Shown: positions 24,716 through 39,529, numbered from the stretch's first letter. The stretch: DNA of 64,000 nucleotides from Selaginella tamariscina (GCA_003024785.1 PUQB01000100.1:124001-188000); one strand, 5' to 3'. Numbers and translations are program-made. The notes: generated by a model not told the origin, from the letters alone.

Positions 24716-25055
24716 TATTATTAACTTGGTGAGTTCCTTAACGAAATTGTTATCTTTATTATAATATATTTATCTTTAAGTTATACCTTTAACCCAATTG
24801 TTATTCTTAATCTAATGAATTTTATCTTTAAGCTAGATTGTTATCCTTAAGCTAAACCCTTAAACTAATTTTTATCCTTAACATGATGAGTTTATCATTA
24901 TCATTAACCTAGTGCTAAGTTGAACCCTTAACTTAGTGAGTTTAAAGACTTATTCTTAACCTAGTAACTAAGATGGACTCCTTAACCTAGTGGGTTTATT
25001 GTTAAGATGGACTTTTAATTAAATTGTGACCCTTAACTTGATGAATTTATTTAAC
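24716..25055. repeat. Degenerate AT-rich satellite (block 2)
   Basis: The same unit as block 1 resumes directly after solo LTR copy 2, with motifs taacttggtgagtt, cctttaacccaattgttatt and cttaacctagtgggtttatt. Blocks 1 and 2 were one array before the LTR inserted. Confidence 0.7.
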
Positions 25056-25059
25056 ACAC

Positions 25060-27430
25060 ACACGTTATATGCATTATTTTAAGAAATATCATAGTTGTAA
25101 GAAGATTGTAACTTACATGTGCATGTATACATATTATGCACACATATTCATGTTTATTGCATAAGTTTTTATTTTTATAATGCAACCATAAACATAAATA
25201 GATTAATAATTAAAATAGGTGTGTATGCATGTGTGTTCATACTTGTTTTTAAGAATTCAATATTTCCTTTTCATAAAGAGTGCTTGCATTTTTCACTTAC
25301 ACATGCATCTTTAACTAGATGTATATAAATTTACATATTAAATCAATATGTTAAACCAATTATAAACATTCTTCAAATAAGAAAAATAATTTTTATGATT
25401 TTAAAATAGTAGTTATTAAAGCATTAACTTATTTGAGGCGGCTAGGAAAAATGATAAATACTAAATTCATTTTACATGAGAATTTTACTAATGACAATTT
25501 TATTTTGTGTAAATATTTTAAAATCATTACTATTATTAGTTTTTATAAACCATAAAATTATTTTGAAATAAAATACTTAAGTTTTGATAAATAAGAAATA
25601 TGATTTATTAATGTCGTCGTATGTATATAGTTTATAGCACAAGGATCTATATCTATTTCTTATATGAATAAAAAAAAGCTTAATTTACATAATTTTATAC
25701 TTTACATATTAAGTAAAATGGTGCCTTTATATCATTAGGGTTATGTTTCTAACCCTAATAAATGCAATAATCAATGTTAGTTAACTAAAAATTTAGTTTA
25801 TTGATATAATATATAATTTCTATACATATAAATAATAATGATGCAGTATTCTATTTTATTACATTAATATAGAACTTTTTCTTAACAAAGTTTGTAATGT
25901 ATTATAATTTAGTTTTAAACTTGTAATATAGATATATTTTTTTACTGAATTACTCATAAAGATTTCATTAAGTAAAAGTGATTGTCACAATCTTTAAAGA
26001 CTTAATACAAATTTCATTAAATAACAATAATTAATTCAATAAAAAGAAACGTATAATAAAAATATAAAGTCTTAACTCCTTAATTTTCATTTAGAATTTT
26101 ATGATATATATAGTATAATCAACCAAAACATTAAATACTTAAGTACATTATGTGAGGTTATTTCTTAATACAATTGAAAATAAAATAATAAATTTTGTGA
26201 AATGATAATAATTGCTTCAGTAAAGATGAGAATTTTATAGTAAAAATTATGATATAACTACTATAAATATGTTTGTTCTTTATGTTTACATTTGTATAAT
26301 GCATTATATAAGTTGTGGTTAAGTATGAAAAATATATATTGTGCTTGTTAGACTTGTGATTAAGTAAGAAAAACATAGGTGCCACCTAAATTTTATAAAA
26401 ATTTGGTTTTTATATTTAAAATTTAGAGTTGTTTTAATTTATGCAGTGCAAAAAGTAATGAAAGATTAATATGTGTTGATAATACTTAATGTTTTTTATA
26501 AAGATATTTATGAAATTATAAACACTTTAGAGTAATATAATACTCTGAACAATTTGTATTAAATATAATAATATAATATATTTATAAAACCTATGGGTTT
26601 GTCCTTAAAATCTTTGTTCAACCCAAATATGATATTAATGTGCTTGTCATACTAATTGATAAATGTATGATATCATGAATATTTAATGTAATTTAAGATA
26701 CCTAAGATAAATTAAAAGTACAAATAAAGAATTATTTTTACAAATTATTTGATTAAAAAATTGCCAAGTAAATGTGTAGTATTACTAAATTAAGAACTTA
26801 TTTAAGATAGCAAATTAATTAGGTGGCTTACATATTCTATGTTATCATTCTAACATTTTAATTGTTCACAATTAATAATTAATTAATTTATCATTAATAA
26901 TTTTTTATTTTATTTAATTATTTATATAACAAAATATGAAACTTGTTCATAGTATCCTATAAAGAAGATGAATAATTAATATTTTATGCCTTGCCAATAT
27001 AATACTTTAATTGGCATATATTATACTTTAAAATATAATAGTAAATATCCATTTCTCACAAGATTTAATCATTAAAAACATTTTATACAATATTCAATAC
27101 CTAATGCTAAGCAATAGCAATCACAATGTACATATATAAATGTTTTTGTACTCAACACACATACATACATATCTAAAACATAATATATTTAACTTTACAT
27201 GTTTAAAAATAATTCAATTAGAACATATTATTAATTTCTAAACCTTTTATGATTATCACATTTTTAAATAAAATTTAATAAGATATTTGAAATAACTATT
27301 TCATCATTGTTCCTCATATATCTTTACCTCTACTTAAAATTAATAATATGATGTAGCTTTTAATAATTATCATTTGTTAAACAAAGTATAAAAAGAGAAC
27401 CATCTAATTAAGGCTTAGCTACTCTTTAAA
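25060..27430. other. Very AT-rich DNA, no gene seen
   Basis: Extreme A+T content with short random open frames. I see no domain, RNA gene or repeat structure I can support. It may be fully decayed repeat. Confidence 0.5.
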
Positions 27431-27435
27431 TATTG

Positions 27436-30400
27436 TGAGAGGTGAATATATCAAATATGATTTGATTAAGTCCATCTTATACAAGGCATTTATATTAAGT
27501 GTCCATGCTAGGATTAGTGCACTAATTAATCATGCCTAAGTAGTTAGGTAAGTTGATGCCTTATGCCAAGTCCTAGTGCCTATGTGGTGTAGATACCTAG
27601 GAATTTACATGGCATATATACAATGTATATACCATGGAACCTTACATCATCCCTGTCTACAAGGTTGTTCTCCTCCTTGGATGAACGTTCGCTGGTGGAA
27701 CAAAAGTAGCCAACACACATGTGTGACATGTTGTGACTCCCCGAACGCCATCATGACGCCTCAAGGGATACACTTGTGTCCCTAACTATTCTTCAACATT
27801 CCATAGCCCAACCCATTACAGTTGAAGCCTTGTTATGTGCGTTTAATTCCCTAGCTTCGAAAATTTGACGAGAACCAAATCTCCCACTTGTCATTGAAGT
27901 GGCATTTAATGTCGTTAATTGTAAGTCTAACACTGATACTTTGTGCCCAAGCTAACTGTTCTCCACATTCAGCATACAATAGAGGAAGGACTTAATTCAA
28001 ATGCTCCAACCACATATGCACATCCATATACCATGCCTCTTGAGGAGTGATGCCAACCACCGGCATCAACACATGTTCATGACCATATAGAGCTTTGAAT
28101 GAGAAAATCCCAATTGACTTGTGAGGGGCTAAACATAAGTGAATTGGAGATAAGGAAACCACATATCTCAATCTGTATGGTCAGGGCTTACGTACTCGGC
28201 GAGCATGTCTTTGAAAGTTCTATTCAATTGCTACACCAAACCATCAGTCTCAAAATGATAAGCTGAGGCAAAGGATTGTTGGATCTATGAATGTCACATC
28301 AACAAAGATACTACTTTTGCTTCCAGACCTGGTTTTTGATCTGATAAAATTTGCTCGGGGCAACCATGCCTCAGCACCACTTGAGCTAGTAAAAACTTGA
28401 TGATAGAAGTTGCTATAACATTCGGTAAAGCACACACTTATACCCACTGAGTCAAATAATTAGAGCACATGATGATGTATTAATTACCAAACTGTGACAC
28501 AGAAAACAACCCCATGATGTCATAAGTACCACACTCAAAGGGGCGAGAAACTCGAATTGGCTTTAGGGTTGTAGTAAGAAGAAGTGTGGACACGTTATGT
28601 CATTGACACTCCGAATGTATTCATGCAGGTCTTGCCACAATTGGGGTCAATATATGTGTTGCCGAATCCTCTCAAGGCATTGTTGGAATCCCATGTGTCT
28701 AGAAATCATGTTGTCATAAAAGAATTGCAACTAGGAGTTAATGTAAACTAGAGGCGCCACCACACAACACTTGGAATTGTCTCCAACAAACACAAGCATG
28801 TCACCATCAATCTGAATGATCGTGCATACATACAAAATTAAGATCCTTGCAAGGTACATCACCACTCAAGACTCCTGATTCACAACTCCACCTTCTGGGC
28901 CTCTATGATGTCTTCCTGCCTAGGAAGGACTCAATTGGGGAGGGCGTCCAACAACAACGCCACAAGTGTCACCACCACCACAGGAGCTCGGATAATGCAT
29001 CCACGTCCACCATGCTAGATCTTGGTTGATGAACAGCCCAGAATCGTCAAAGTGCAATGCAAGCCATCCTGTTAGATTCTTCTCATGATCGAATTAACTG
29101 CAGCATGATCGGTTTCCAACATGTTCGAGTTATGTAAATATGCATGAAACTTTAGAAGGCTCATACGACTGTCAGACATTCCTTATCTATAGTGGAATAG
29201 TTTTCTTCACATCACTAAGGCTCTGGATTGCATAAGCAATTGGGTACTACTATCCATCGGGAGTCTCTTGCATCAAATCTACTCCAAACCCCACATTTAA
29301 AGCATTGGTCCGAAGAATGAAGGATTTGTCGAAGTTCAAATACCACAACAAAGGTGGAGATCTCAACAAAGCTTTAACGTTCTCAAACTCCTTATGACAC
29401 TTTCAGGACCACAAGAACTTAAGCTCCTTGTTTCAACAATCCTCGCAGTGGGGCTATCAAATTTAAGAGTCGTAGTATAAACCTTGCCAGGCCAAGAAAC
29501 ACTGCAACTTGGCCACTAATTCAGGAGTAGAAAATTCTTGTACAACCAGGGTCTTCTCTAAATCCGCCTTCACACCATTCGCCGTGATGATGAATCCTAT
29601 GTACTTCAAGGAGGTACATTCGAACTTGCACTTCTTCTCTTTTAACTTCAGCTCATACTGCTCTAATTACTATAGGACCCGCTGTAACTGTTGAAGGTGT
29701 TGCTCCCATGTAATAGAGTGAATAAAAAGGTCGTCAATATATGCACATGCAACTCTTCAAGGCCCTCCAGCAGTTCGTTCATCATCTGTTGAAAGGTTGC
29801 TTGGGCCTCGACCAATCCAAATAACATAATAGTGAATTTGTACAAACCAGATGGTGTTTGAAATGCTGTCTTTACTGCATCTTTAAGAGCCATAGTGATC
29901 TAGAAGCCATGTCGAGGATAGTGAAATACTGGTTGTTCCCAATGCATCAACTAAATCATCCGTTCGCAGTAGTGGATATGAATATTGAACAAAAACATCA
30001 TTTAATGGCCGAAAGTCGATAGTGAAATGTACAGTCCTATTCGGCTTCGAAACTAAGTGTGATTTTGCCGTTCATGGACTTTGGGACTTATGTATCACCT
30101 TTAAATCTAGCATCTCTCTTACACAAAGATTTAGGATATCCTTCTCCTTCAAAGAACATCGCTTGAGCCTCATCCTGAATGAGCAAGTTGTATAAGTCGA
30201 GATGTAATGCCAAGTAGTCAACAAGGGATTCATAGCTTCTATAATGGATTTGAATAGGTTCGCATACCTCGCTAACAAGTCCTTGATGTCCTTGGCTTGT
30301 TACTTTAGAAAAGGTTCTTTTTTAGGCACCATGGTGCCCTACAACGTCGCCGTCACACCATGTGGTGCACGTCATGTAGCCTACAACGGTGGGCATCTTA

Positions 30401-32107
30401 AGCCAGTTAGCATGCATGTCTCAAAATCACATCTCACCTTGACCAACAAAGCCAATTGACACCCAAGATAATGTGGCTCAGCATCAACCGCAACAACAAG
30501 ATATGATATCTTCCTAACACCACATGCATGTGTGTAATTCGATGTGAATGAGCAAAGAACTTCTTATTAGCAAATACCACCCTCAAAGTCCACTTGGCAA
30601 GTATTGTGTGCAAGTGTAGGGACTTAGCTACTAATTGATTGATGGAAGATATACCAAATCCGAAATTCACCAGGATTGAAACAGGAGTTCTTTCTATCAT
30701 ACATGAGAACACAAATAGAAAACACTCAGTATCGGGCAACTTAATCAAGACCCTTATGCCCACACATTCATGAAAGAACAAAGGTGCTTCAGGGAAGTGT
30801 TGATTATGCACAAAAGTCAAATTCTTCAGAAGTGATGCAATGTACCTAGTGCATGGGTCCTCTAACACCCATGCACTACTCCTCATTTTCCGATTGAGAA
30901 AGCATCTCAACTTCTTCTGCAATCTCGATGGCGGATACTTGATGTCGATTTGCACACGATCTTTTAACATGTCCCCATCCTTGGCACTCGTAGCATTGAA
31001 TGTTTTGCTCACGACCACAACCATGCCAACCAGCAAATTGGCCTTGGCCCCTCTTGTGGCCTAAGGACTTGGCCTCCATCTAGATAGCACCCACTTTTAT
31101 CGAGACAGGATCGGATGTCGAAAAAGATCCAGAAACAGGTGCCATCACAGGAATATGACACACACATTGTGATGCTCCCAACGAATTCTCAAATTGTTGT
31201 GCAATCCTCAAGGCCTCCTCCATAATCGAATGGCTAAATCCCTTTACCAAGCCAACCAAGTCAAGGTGAATAGCTGGCCATAGCAAGCCCAACTGCACAC
31301 ATTTTCATGTTCAGATTACACGATTAACCAAGTTTTAGAATTTGATCCTGAATTGTTAAAAGGTTTCTTCTGACACTTGTTTCGAGTCATGGAGTTCATA
31401 AAAAGCTGTAACAAAATCCTTGGGCTTATCAAAAGCTTGCTTGAATCGCTAGGACAAACTGTTCCAATCTTGTTAATCAACAACGGGAAAACCATTGTAA
31501 CATTACAATGCAAGTCCTTGTAGACACGTTATGAACTCTTGCAACTATTAGGATTTAAACCATCTATGGTATTATCAATCCCTTGAAAGTGTTCCCACCA
31601 ATAGTACATGTCCGCTTTAGCCTCTCCCTTTAAGAAGTCAGGAAGAAAATATGAATTTGATATTGAAAGGCATTGATTGACACTCTATTACATACTTTGG
31701 TAAATTTTTTGTAGGATAGTGGTTTGATTTGCCTTAAATGCATCAAACAACTGCAACCACCTTTTGTCATTTGTCATCTGAAACAAACGGACAATAACAA
31801 CAAGGGGAGAGGGAGATAAAGAAAAACACAAAAACTAAGCCTCCAAAGGACTACCTAACTTCTACACTAATGAGAGAGGCATAAAAAGTGAATACCAAAT
31901 ACAATTTGATTAGGTCCATCTCATACAATGCATTTATACTAAGTATCCATACTAGGATTAGTGTGCTAATTTAACCATGCCCTAATTAGCTAGGGCTGGA
32001 TACCTAGTGCCAGTTAAATCCTAGCGCCTCGTGGTGCCTACATGGCATAGATATATCCAGGAGTCTACACAACGTATAGACCGCGTGTATACCATGGAAC
32101 CTTACCA
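27436..32107 (-). mobile_element. Old Ty3/Gypsy relic, minus strand
   Basis: Related blocks at about 27436-27646 and 31871-32107 (both begin TGAGAG, share taggattagtg, and end near accatggaaccttac) are the LTRs. Read on the minus strand, gag-like sequence lies at about 31.1-31.5 kb, a CCHC knuckle (CYECQGWGHVKRSC) at about 31.0 kb, protease-like sequence at about 30.5-30.8 kb, reverse transcriptase at about 29.7-30.2 kb (KTAFQTPSGLYKFTIMLFGL), and integrase-side remnants at about 27.7-29 kb. The purine-rich stretch just inside the 27.65-kb LTR is a plausible polypurine tract. It is heavily broken (more than ten breaks) and old. No matching target duplication was found. Confidence 0.75.
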
Positions 32108-32529
32108 TTATTATTTAATTTATTTTATTATTACCATTTAGTAAATAAATTTTCTCATGTCTTAAACATGCAAGATGTTCGTATTTCATAAGCCTGATAC
32201 GATATATATATAAGTATTCATATGTGTATTTGTTACTTTAAAGTTTTAAATCAGTTTATTATATTATACAAATGAGTTCGCGATGAACCCAACTGTAGAA
32301 CCCAACTCATTTTACCCAAAACCAGTTGGGTTCGTTTATCTAGGATAATTCTTCACTAAGTATCAATGGATGTGAAACAGTGGAACATACAATGTTGTTT
32401 GTAATCTTGAATATATATCAGTACATTACACACACCTTTATTGTATAACAACATATTCCTTTATTAATTTTCCTGCAACCCAAAGACTCTTTTATAAAAT
32501 TTTACATCAGACTCAAGGTATATACAGTT

Positions 32530-33243
32530 ATGCTTATATTTGAGGTTCTGCAAGGTATTATATTTCACTTTGGGCGAAATTCAAGTAATCTTCCCGCCAA
32601 GGTTGAAACAAATAAGGAGCCATATAGTTTGTTTTCTTCAGAAAGTCTTAGTATGAGGCGTACTCGTACTGGTTTTGTTTCTGGTCCTGCTGATACTGGT
32701 CCTCCTGCTGAACGTGACATTGTATCTGCTACTGCTGCTGCACCGCACGAGGGGCCAAGGGTTGAATTCAACCCAGATGGATCAGTGAAGTCTTATGAAG
32801 TGAAGCATAGGGAAAACCGTGTCCTACAGGTTGAGTGTAGAGAGATTTCTGTGCATTACTGATTTGTTTTGAAGCAGGCTGTGATGGAAGCTGGAGGAAT
32901 GGAGCTGGTTTACAATCGCCCTTCCGAACTTGTCATGCCTGCAAAACTGATTATGTACCCAGATGCAACATTTAGCATTACAGCCGGCAATGACAATTTC
33001 CTTGGCAAGGGTGCCTACCTGGGCAACATCGCAAGCGACATAGAGATGGAGGGCTTTATCTACCTCTTCCATGGCTGCCCAGATTTTACGGTTCTAAAGG
33101 CATTCAGCAGGTTTTTCAACTGTGCTAAGGACTTTCATGTGCTCTTTCTTTCTCCACACCTCATCCCTTTGGGCCATTTCATACCTCGTCAGCTGCAAAT
33201 TGAGATTGGTGGTGTTGGAAACTGGCGTCCATTAATTGCTTGA
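32530..33243 (+). CDS. Unrecognised two-exon gene, 221 residues
   Basis: Exon 1 32530-32829 (100 codons) and exon 2 32878-33243 (121 codons plus stop) are joined across a 48-nt intron with consensus ends (CTACAG, then gttgag ... gaagcag). The frame is open through the join. The N-terminal part is basic and low in structure (SMRRTRTGFVSGPADTGPPAE), followed by VEFNPDGSVKSYEVKHREN and then a more hydrophobic second half (PSELVMPAKLIMYPDATFSI, GKGAYLGNIASD). I do not recognise the family and see no catalytic motif. The coding-like composition and exact splice phase support a real gene; an upstream exon is possible, since an acceptor-like tatatacag lies just before the ATG. Neighbours are repeats. 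Confidence 0.55.
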
Positions 33244-33489
33244 TTCTGCATTATACTCACGAATAAACTGTCAATAAACAAATCATTTATAAGCATAAAT
33301 ACGTATAGAAAGGTTCGTTATTAATTTTTTGCTCATATGGCAAGCAGATATTGTGTTAAATTTTAAAAGCTCCGCTACATTACATTATATATATATAATG
33401 TGTGTAAATTACTATGAAGATATTTTAAAATATTATGGTATTATTTAGAATAAAATGCAAACATAAAGATATCATATATTATGCTTATG

Positions 33490-33594
<105 letters not shown>

Positions 33595-33689
33595 AATCTG
33601 TTTAGTACTTCTGCATGTGCATAAACACGTACAAATATTATATGTATGTTTATTACTTCTTACATAACACATTCCCACTACTGTGAGCT

Positions 33690-34040
33690 TAATTATTTAA
33701 TAATAATAATTGAATTATTATTCTTAACTTAACAAATTTATTCATAAGTAAAATTTAATTATTTAATAACTTTTAACTGAGTTGGTATCTTTAACTTGAC
33801 GACCTTTTAAATTTTTTTTAATGTTTAAAATTAATTATTTAATAACTCTTAGACCTAATTAGCTTAATTATTATTTTTAATCTTATTATGTATATCATGC
33901 ATGGTTAAAATGCATGTTTGATTTGGGTTTAATAATTTAATAACTTTTTAAATTTATTATTATTTTTAACACAATGAATTTATTATTAATTTAATTATTA
34001 TCTTTAACCTTATTATGTATGTCATACATAATCAAGATGC
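33690..34040. repeat. Degenerate AT-rich satellite (block 3)
   Basis: The same motifs occur as in the blocks at 21.8-25 kb (cttaattatttaataa, ttattcttaacttaacaaatttattc, aactgagttggtatctttaacttgacga), about 9 kb away. It ends just before the MITE. Confidence 0.6.
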
Positions 34041-34119
34041 ATGCATGATCTAATATCCCAATGTCTCACACGAGTTTAAATTTAAAAATAGTAATTGTCA
34101 AAACATATTAAAATTTAAG

Positions 34120-34556
34120 TAAAATTACATTTATACTTTTGAAATTTATCATATTTTATTTATATATATATCCTGAAACTTCAATTTAAAACTTACCTTT
34201 TTAAAAAAATTAATAAAAAATATAATTAATTTATATTTTATTATCTTAGGTTCAAAATACAGCCTATTAAACATATATATCACAATATTATTTTTAAAAA
34301 TATTCTAATTTTTATTATGACAATTTTAATATTTAACAATAAATAAACTTTAATTATTTCATTTGCAATATATTGAATTAAAAATATATTTCTAGTTAAT
34401 ATTGTTATTTTAAAAGTCAAAATATTATAATTGAAGTTTTTAAAGGGTATATATGTAAATTTATAATTTTTAGAGATGTATATATATAAATATAAAACTT
34501 CTAGGAATATATATGTAAATATGATAAATTTCAGAATATAAATATAAATTTTCTTA
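34120..34556 (+). mobile_element. MITE copy A, Mutator-like, long inverted ends
   Basis: The ends are inverted copies (aaaattacatttata... and ...tataaattttctta), and the inner arms repeat tatatgtaaatatgataaattt. It is flanked by aaaatttaag on both sides (34110-34119 and 34556-34565), a 9-10 bp duplication. Long inverted ends plus a 9-bp duplication fit non-autonomous Mutator-like elements. The core is the reverse complement of copy B at 43.3-43.8 kb. There is no coding content. Confidence 0.65.
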
Positions 34557-34565
34557 AAATTTAAG

Positions 34566-35958
34566 ATGACTATTAAATAAGATTTAACATAATAGTTAAT
34601 AAGATTTTCATTTAATACAGTATAGTTACCATTTATGAAATAAAGTTTATGTTGTATAAAGTACCGTTTTATTCTTAACATTTTATATTTAAAAATATTA
34701 TACATGTACATATAGTAAAACACACACACAATATATTAAGGAGTTATTATTAAATAAAATCTAAATCATTTTAAATATATTACATCCGCCTGTTTCAAAC
34801 CTAACACATTACAACTATATTTTTTTTGTAAAAAATAACATTTAAGATCATAGATATTCAAGCCTCCATGTCTTACACATATGATATATTAATATATTCT
34901 AATATCTTTATAAGATCTTCAATTAAAGATATTGTTAAGAGATTTCACTATTTTTATGATTTTTATATCTTAACTAAAATGCATATTTGCTTAAGTCTTC
35001 TATATTTAAGTCAGCACTTTAAAAAGTATATGAATTACATAATCTCTTACTTTAATATATCAGTAATATATCTTGACTTTCTAGAGATTATCATGTTCTA
35101 AATAATCTTTTTAACACATTATTAAATTTTATTTATCAAAAATAATTTAATTAATCTATATCTTTAAGATGTATTACATCATTAGTATGTAATTACCAAA
35201 AAGTAAGTTTCTCATTTACATGTATATATAATATATGTGTGTGTGTGTAGTAAGTAATGTACAGAAGAATATGTACATATAATATTACATATATAAGATA
35301 TGTATGAATATAGCATGTCAAACTCACTTTTAACACGCTTCTAAATATATTATAATTTATCAATTTTAACGTTTCTCTCGCATGCAAAGTATTAAAGTCC
35401 TCTCCATTCACAGGAGCTTTGTCATATTCTTGTGCACAAGTTCATTCATTAATAAAGCACTCAAGTGGAGAATGACTTCACATTTTTATATACAGATACT
35501 TCCAGTAAGTATATAAAAGTACTCGAGTATATTCTAATGAAGTACGGCGCATATAGAATAGGCAACGTGTTCAACAGAATACCACACGTACGCACACACA
35601 GTACATACATAGACAATCACACAAAAATATACATAATAGTGACTATATATTTGGAATATGTCACACATAGTATACATACTCACGTATTACGTATGTACAA
35701 ATGCAAGTGTAGTATTTTCACATTTAATTAAAAGAAGCAAAACAGTTGCAAGGTACATCAAGAATATTCACGTACTTCAAGTGAATATTCTCGGAATCCA
35801 TACAGTATATATTTCTTAATATATAAATATATATGCTTACCAATTCAGTGGTAGAAAGCTGCACGCGTACCTCATCATTGTTTTTGTTCCGGCTAGACTT
35901 TTATGTACACTCTGCCAAAACGTTTCACGTGTGGAGCTCTCAATGCACCACCAAACTC
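34566..35958. other. AT-rich intergenic DNA, no gene seen
   Basis: AT-rich sequence with short CA/TA runs (for example near 35.22-35.29 kb and 35.58-35.7 kb). No gene or RNA is supported. The part nearest 35.96 kb should hold the 3' UTR of the fucosyltransferase gene. Confidence 0.5.
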
Positions 35959-37719
35959 TTAATCCGACAACACTGGCAACTCTTCGGTCCCTGCTGTATG
36001 TAATATAACCTCCTGAAACAGTACAAATCTTATATATCTATACATACACAGATAAACACATATGTACACGTAATATATACACACGCACAGGCGTATGCAA
36101 ATGTATTCAGACAGGAATACAACTACACGCTCGAACATCCATAAACTGTTTAAACCGTACTCTATATTATATTTATGCATGTATATCTGTATGTTGTATG
36201 CATGTATATGCGCTTCTATATATCCATCCAATTTATTTATGTTATGTGCATATTATGTGTATTTACACATGTTACCTGGTCTTGATCTTCTCTATCGACA
36301 TCCATGTCATACGAGTCAATATCCTGCTCGTAAGTATCACCAATAGTCTCATTGGTGCTTTGCTCCGGACTATGTCTGTCAAATTCTCTGCCCCTCTCGC
36401 AAATGCATGCTGTTGGATTCTCATGGAACTCTCCTCTTCCTGGTTTTATCTCATTTGGCTCTCCCATAAACCCTTTTTGGAAAGTCCTCACTTTCTTTGC
36501 AAATGTCTCCCACGGCATTTCATGTCGAGAAAGGAAAAAGTTCCCAACTTCTTAGTGTTTGGTCTGATTGTCTTCTTATGTCCCTGATATCGCCTGCACC
36601 AAAACAAGAAGCAATAAATAATGTATAATTTAATTACTACAATCTCGTCTATAGGACACGCACACATGCACACAACAAGTGTGTCGTATCTACTACGCGG
36701 TCTACATGGAGCTACTGTAAATAAAGAGATTGCCTAGGTACAAGAAAACAATTTTTTTGGAACGCACATAACCCAAGATAAAATATTCTCACGTTTCACT
36801 ACAACCAATGCCTCAATAGACCACATATAAAACTGAATCTTATGACAATCGTCTACATACATAATAGGCCGTACGAAAAGAGAGTGTTCCAAGAGGCATA
36901 TCTTGAGATTCACTATCTTGGAATAGCTAGCACATATATGAATGTTGTATGTGCATGTATCTCTAGTCTATGGATTTCAACCTCACCCATGAAACAACAC
37001 TAACTTTTTGTGCACGCGTCATAAAATATCATAAATAAATCTTATCAGGATTCGTATCTTGAAATACATACGTACGGATTATATATTATAGGTCCTCCCC
37101 TTCTCTCTCCATATGTACATTTTAGTCCACGTATATCAAAGAGGTACTATTACGAACAAAATAATGACTCCAAAATAAGTTGTTTAGTATAAAACTTGCC
37201 TAGTGCACACACACACACAGAGAGAGAGAGAGCACGTACCTTCGCCCAGCCAGAATTCGGGCCATGTTCCCATTGTTGTTAGTGACGAAGACATCACTCT
37301 CATCGGAGACTATGAAGTCGAGGGCAGCCATCCTGGAGGAGAAATGGACAAAAGGCTGCAGCTCCTCCTTAGTAGCCAGTGTCTCCTTGGTGAAATAATT
37401 CGGAAACAAAGCCTTGAGCGGTGCCAGTGACTCTTCTCCACCATAAACCTCGCCCGAGGCCACGTACAGGTACGAGTCGTTCCCAAATCCTAGAGCTCTC
37501 AGCATCAGACCAACCTCTTTTGGTGTCAATGGACACTTGCCGTTCCTCCGTTCTCTTTCCGGACTCCTCACATGAAGTGTTTTCCATCGCTTGCGGATAG
37601 CTCCGAGCTCGCTCGTCTCTTTCTCGCCCCCTCCATAGTAGCATCCAGAAAATGCTAGCATATCGGACTCGTACCTATCATAGAAGCACATGCTTCACTA
37701 TGAGAAACATGATAGGCTC

Positions 37720-37756
<37 letters not shown>

Positions 37757-39529
37757 CATGCTAGAGAAACATAACTAAAGCAACAATAGGCAACTAAAGC
37801 AACAATAGGCACGACTTGAATATCGAGCAAAAGATATAAGATAGAAATGCGGCCTTGTTTTGAAAACAAACAATCACGTTAAACTGAGCACCTTTTTAAT
37901 AGATATTAATCCGTACAAGAGCTTCTGAGGGATAATAAGCAACTTATTGACTGGAGTATAGTACAGGCTCGAGTTTTTATGACAGGTAAGATTCTGATAC
38001 CCTATCCAGACTATCATAAAGATAGCATGTCAGACTTGTATCTATCATGGAATTCAAACTCCATTGTTTTGTATTGTTTATGCAAACATGCATTTATAAA
38101 ATACATCAACTTAAGATTCTACCACGGTAATCAATCAATAAAAAAACAAACAAACATATTTACCTCAAGTGCAGAGCAATGAATCGTTGGTTCATCTGTC
38201 GCATACGCTTCACCAGCGTGTTCCCCATTTCCAGAATTTTCGGCGTGAACTGCAAGGCCTTGTAGTTCACACGACACCTCAGTTTTTGCAGCTCCGGATC
38301 CAGCTTATTAGCTAATCTGTAGTCGAACTTGGTCAATCGCAATACCTGGATTAACTCCATTATTAGACAACAGAGCGCACATGTATGCATAAGGTACCTT
38401 TCTCTTCTGTAGAATGGGCATGATCCTGTTCTGATAATATTGCGGTGTACACTTCCGGGGAACACGCATTGAAGTAAGACGATGCTTTATGTGCTTAAAA
38501 CGTACCGACTCTGGAAGCTCTTTGACGATAGCCACGTCTGAAGCAAGCGATCTTATGAACCAATCAACGTCAAATATGTCACTGAAGTTGCTGTTCGCAG
38601 AAATATATATACTTGGTTAGAATAAAAGTGAGAAAAGTACTCACCTACCTGTTATCTTTCCAGTATGATTTGTGATCTAAGCCAGGGACCACCAGAGTTG
38701 CATTTAAAAGCCTGGCTACGACCACAGCATCTGTTATCTGCACGCCAAGTTAAGAATGATAACGGTGATCACGTTTACTTAAACCAAAGCTTACCCCTGT
38801 TCTTTGCTGATTCAGACCTCCACTAGCTTCAATCATTAAGTATCCATTAGGCTTTGAGGGGAACCTTGCACCTGTTAAGTCAAATAGGACAATATAAAAA
38901 CTCCTAACACTAATAAACACATACATACGCAACCGACATACCCATGCACAAAAAAAGGAACAACGCGAATATGTGTATGTTCCTAGTTCGCCCCCTTTCA
39001 AGCATGAGACACGCACACACCCAACTCACATACTGACGTACAAAGGCGAAACAAAGGTAAAGTGGGTACACACACGTAGAAGAGATTAATTTCATCATAG
39101 CAAATTTTTCTACCTTGAAAGGATTCACTGGGGTCGCTGCAACCGTAGAAGAAATTGGCAGATGTTGACTCCCATATGCTGTCCGATGGAATGTCTCCTT
39201 CGCTCTACAGAAAAAATTTGACCAGCCCTTCAGTTACGCAGCGCTTCATTGTCATGTCTTACCGGCACATCTTGCAAATCCGGCGCTCGTGCTAGCATCG
39301 GATGAACAGTTCCCCGCCTCTGAAAAATAATGCCCGCATATATATTCAGTGTGTATAAGGCAAGAACTACCAGCTGTAAAGTCGGGCCAGAATTGTCGAG
39401 ATCATACAACAACAAAGAAAGAAACGCCAGACCTAACAAAGCCGAAGCACAGACCATCGAGACTGCGGTGAGAGGAAAGATGCGCAAAGCGCACTTGGGA
39501 TTGCTTTGCCATGAGCACGAGGAACGCAT
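35959..39529 (-). CDS. Plant GDP-fucose protein O-fucosyltransferase family, ten exons
   Basis: A type II membrane glycosyltransferase, expected in the Golgi, transferring fucose from GDP-fucose. Coding exons: 39371-39529, 39263-39319, 39114-39204, 38795-38871, 38649-38737, 38398-38590, 38164-38345, 37240-37674, 36276-36593, 35959-36012. An N-terminal membrane segment (ALLGLAFLSLLLY) follows a short basic cytosolic end. Family motifs: YLMIEASGGLNQQRTGITDA, DIFDVDWFI, ALHLRYESDMLAFSGC, FVTNNNGNMARILAGRR, GHKKTIRP and GEFHENP. The exons total 1655 nt; one frame break in the ninth exon is explained by one base missing from the A5 run at 36535-36539, giving 551 residues, a normal length. The start is the ATG before the membrane segment. 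A 5' UTR donor near 39.90 kb suggests a leader intron. The acceptor substrate cannot be told. Confidence 0.92.
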
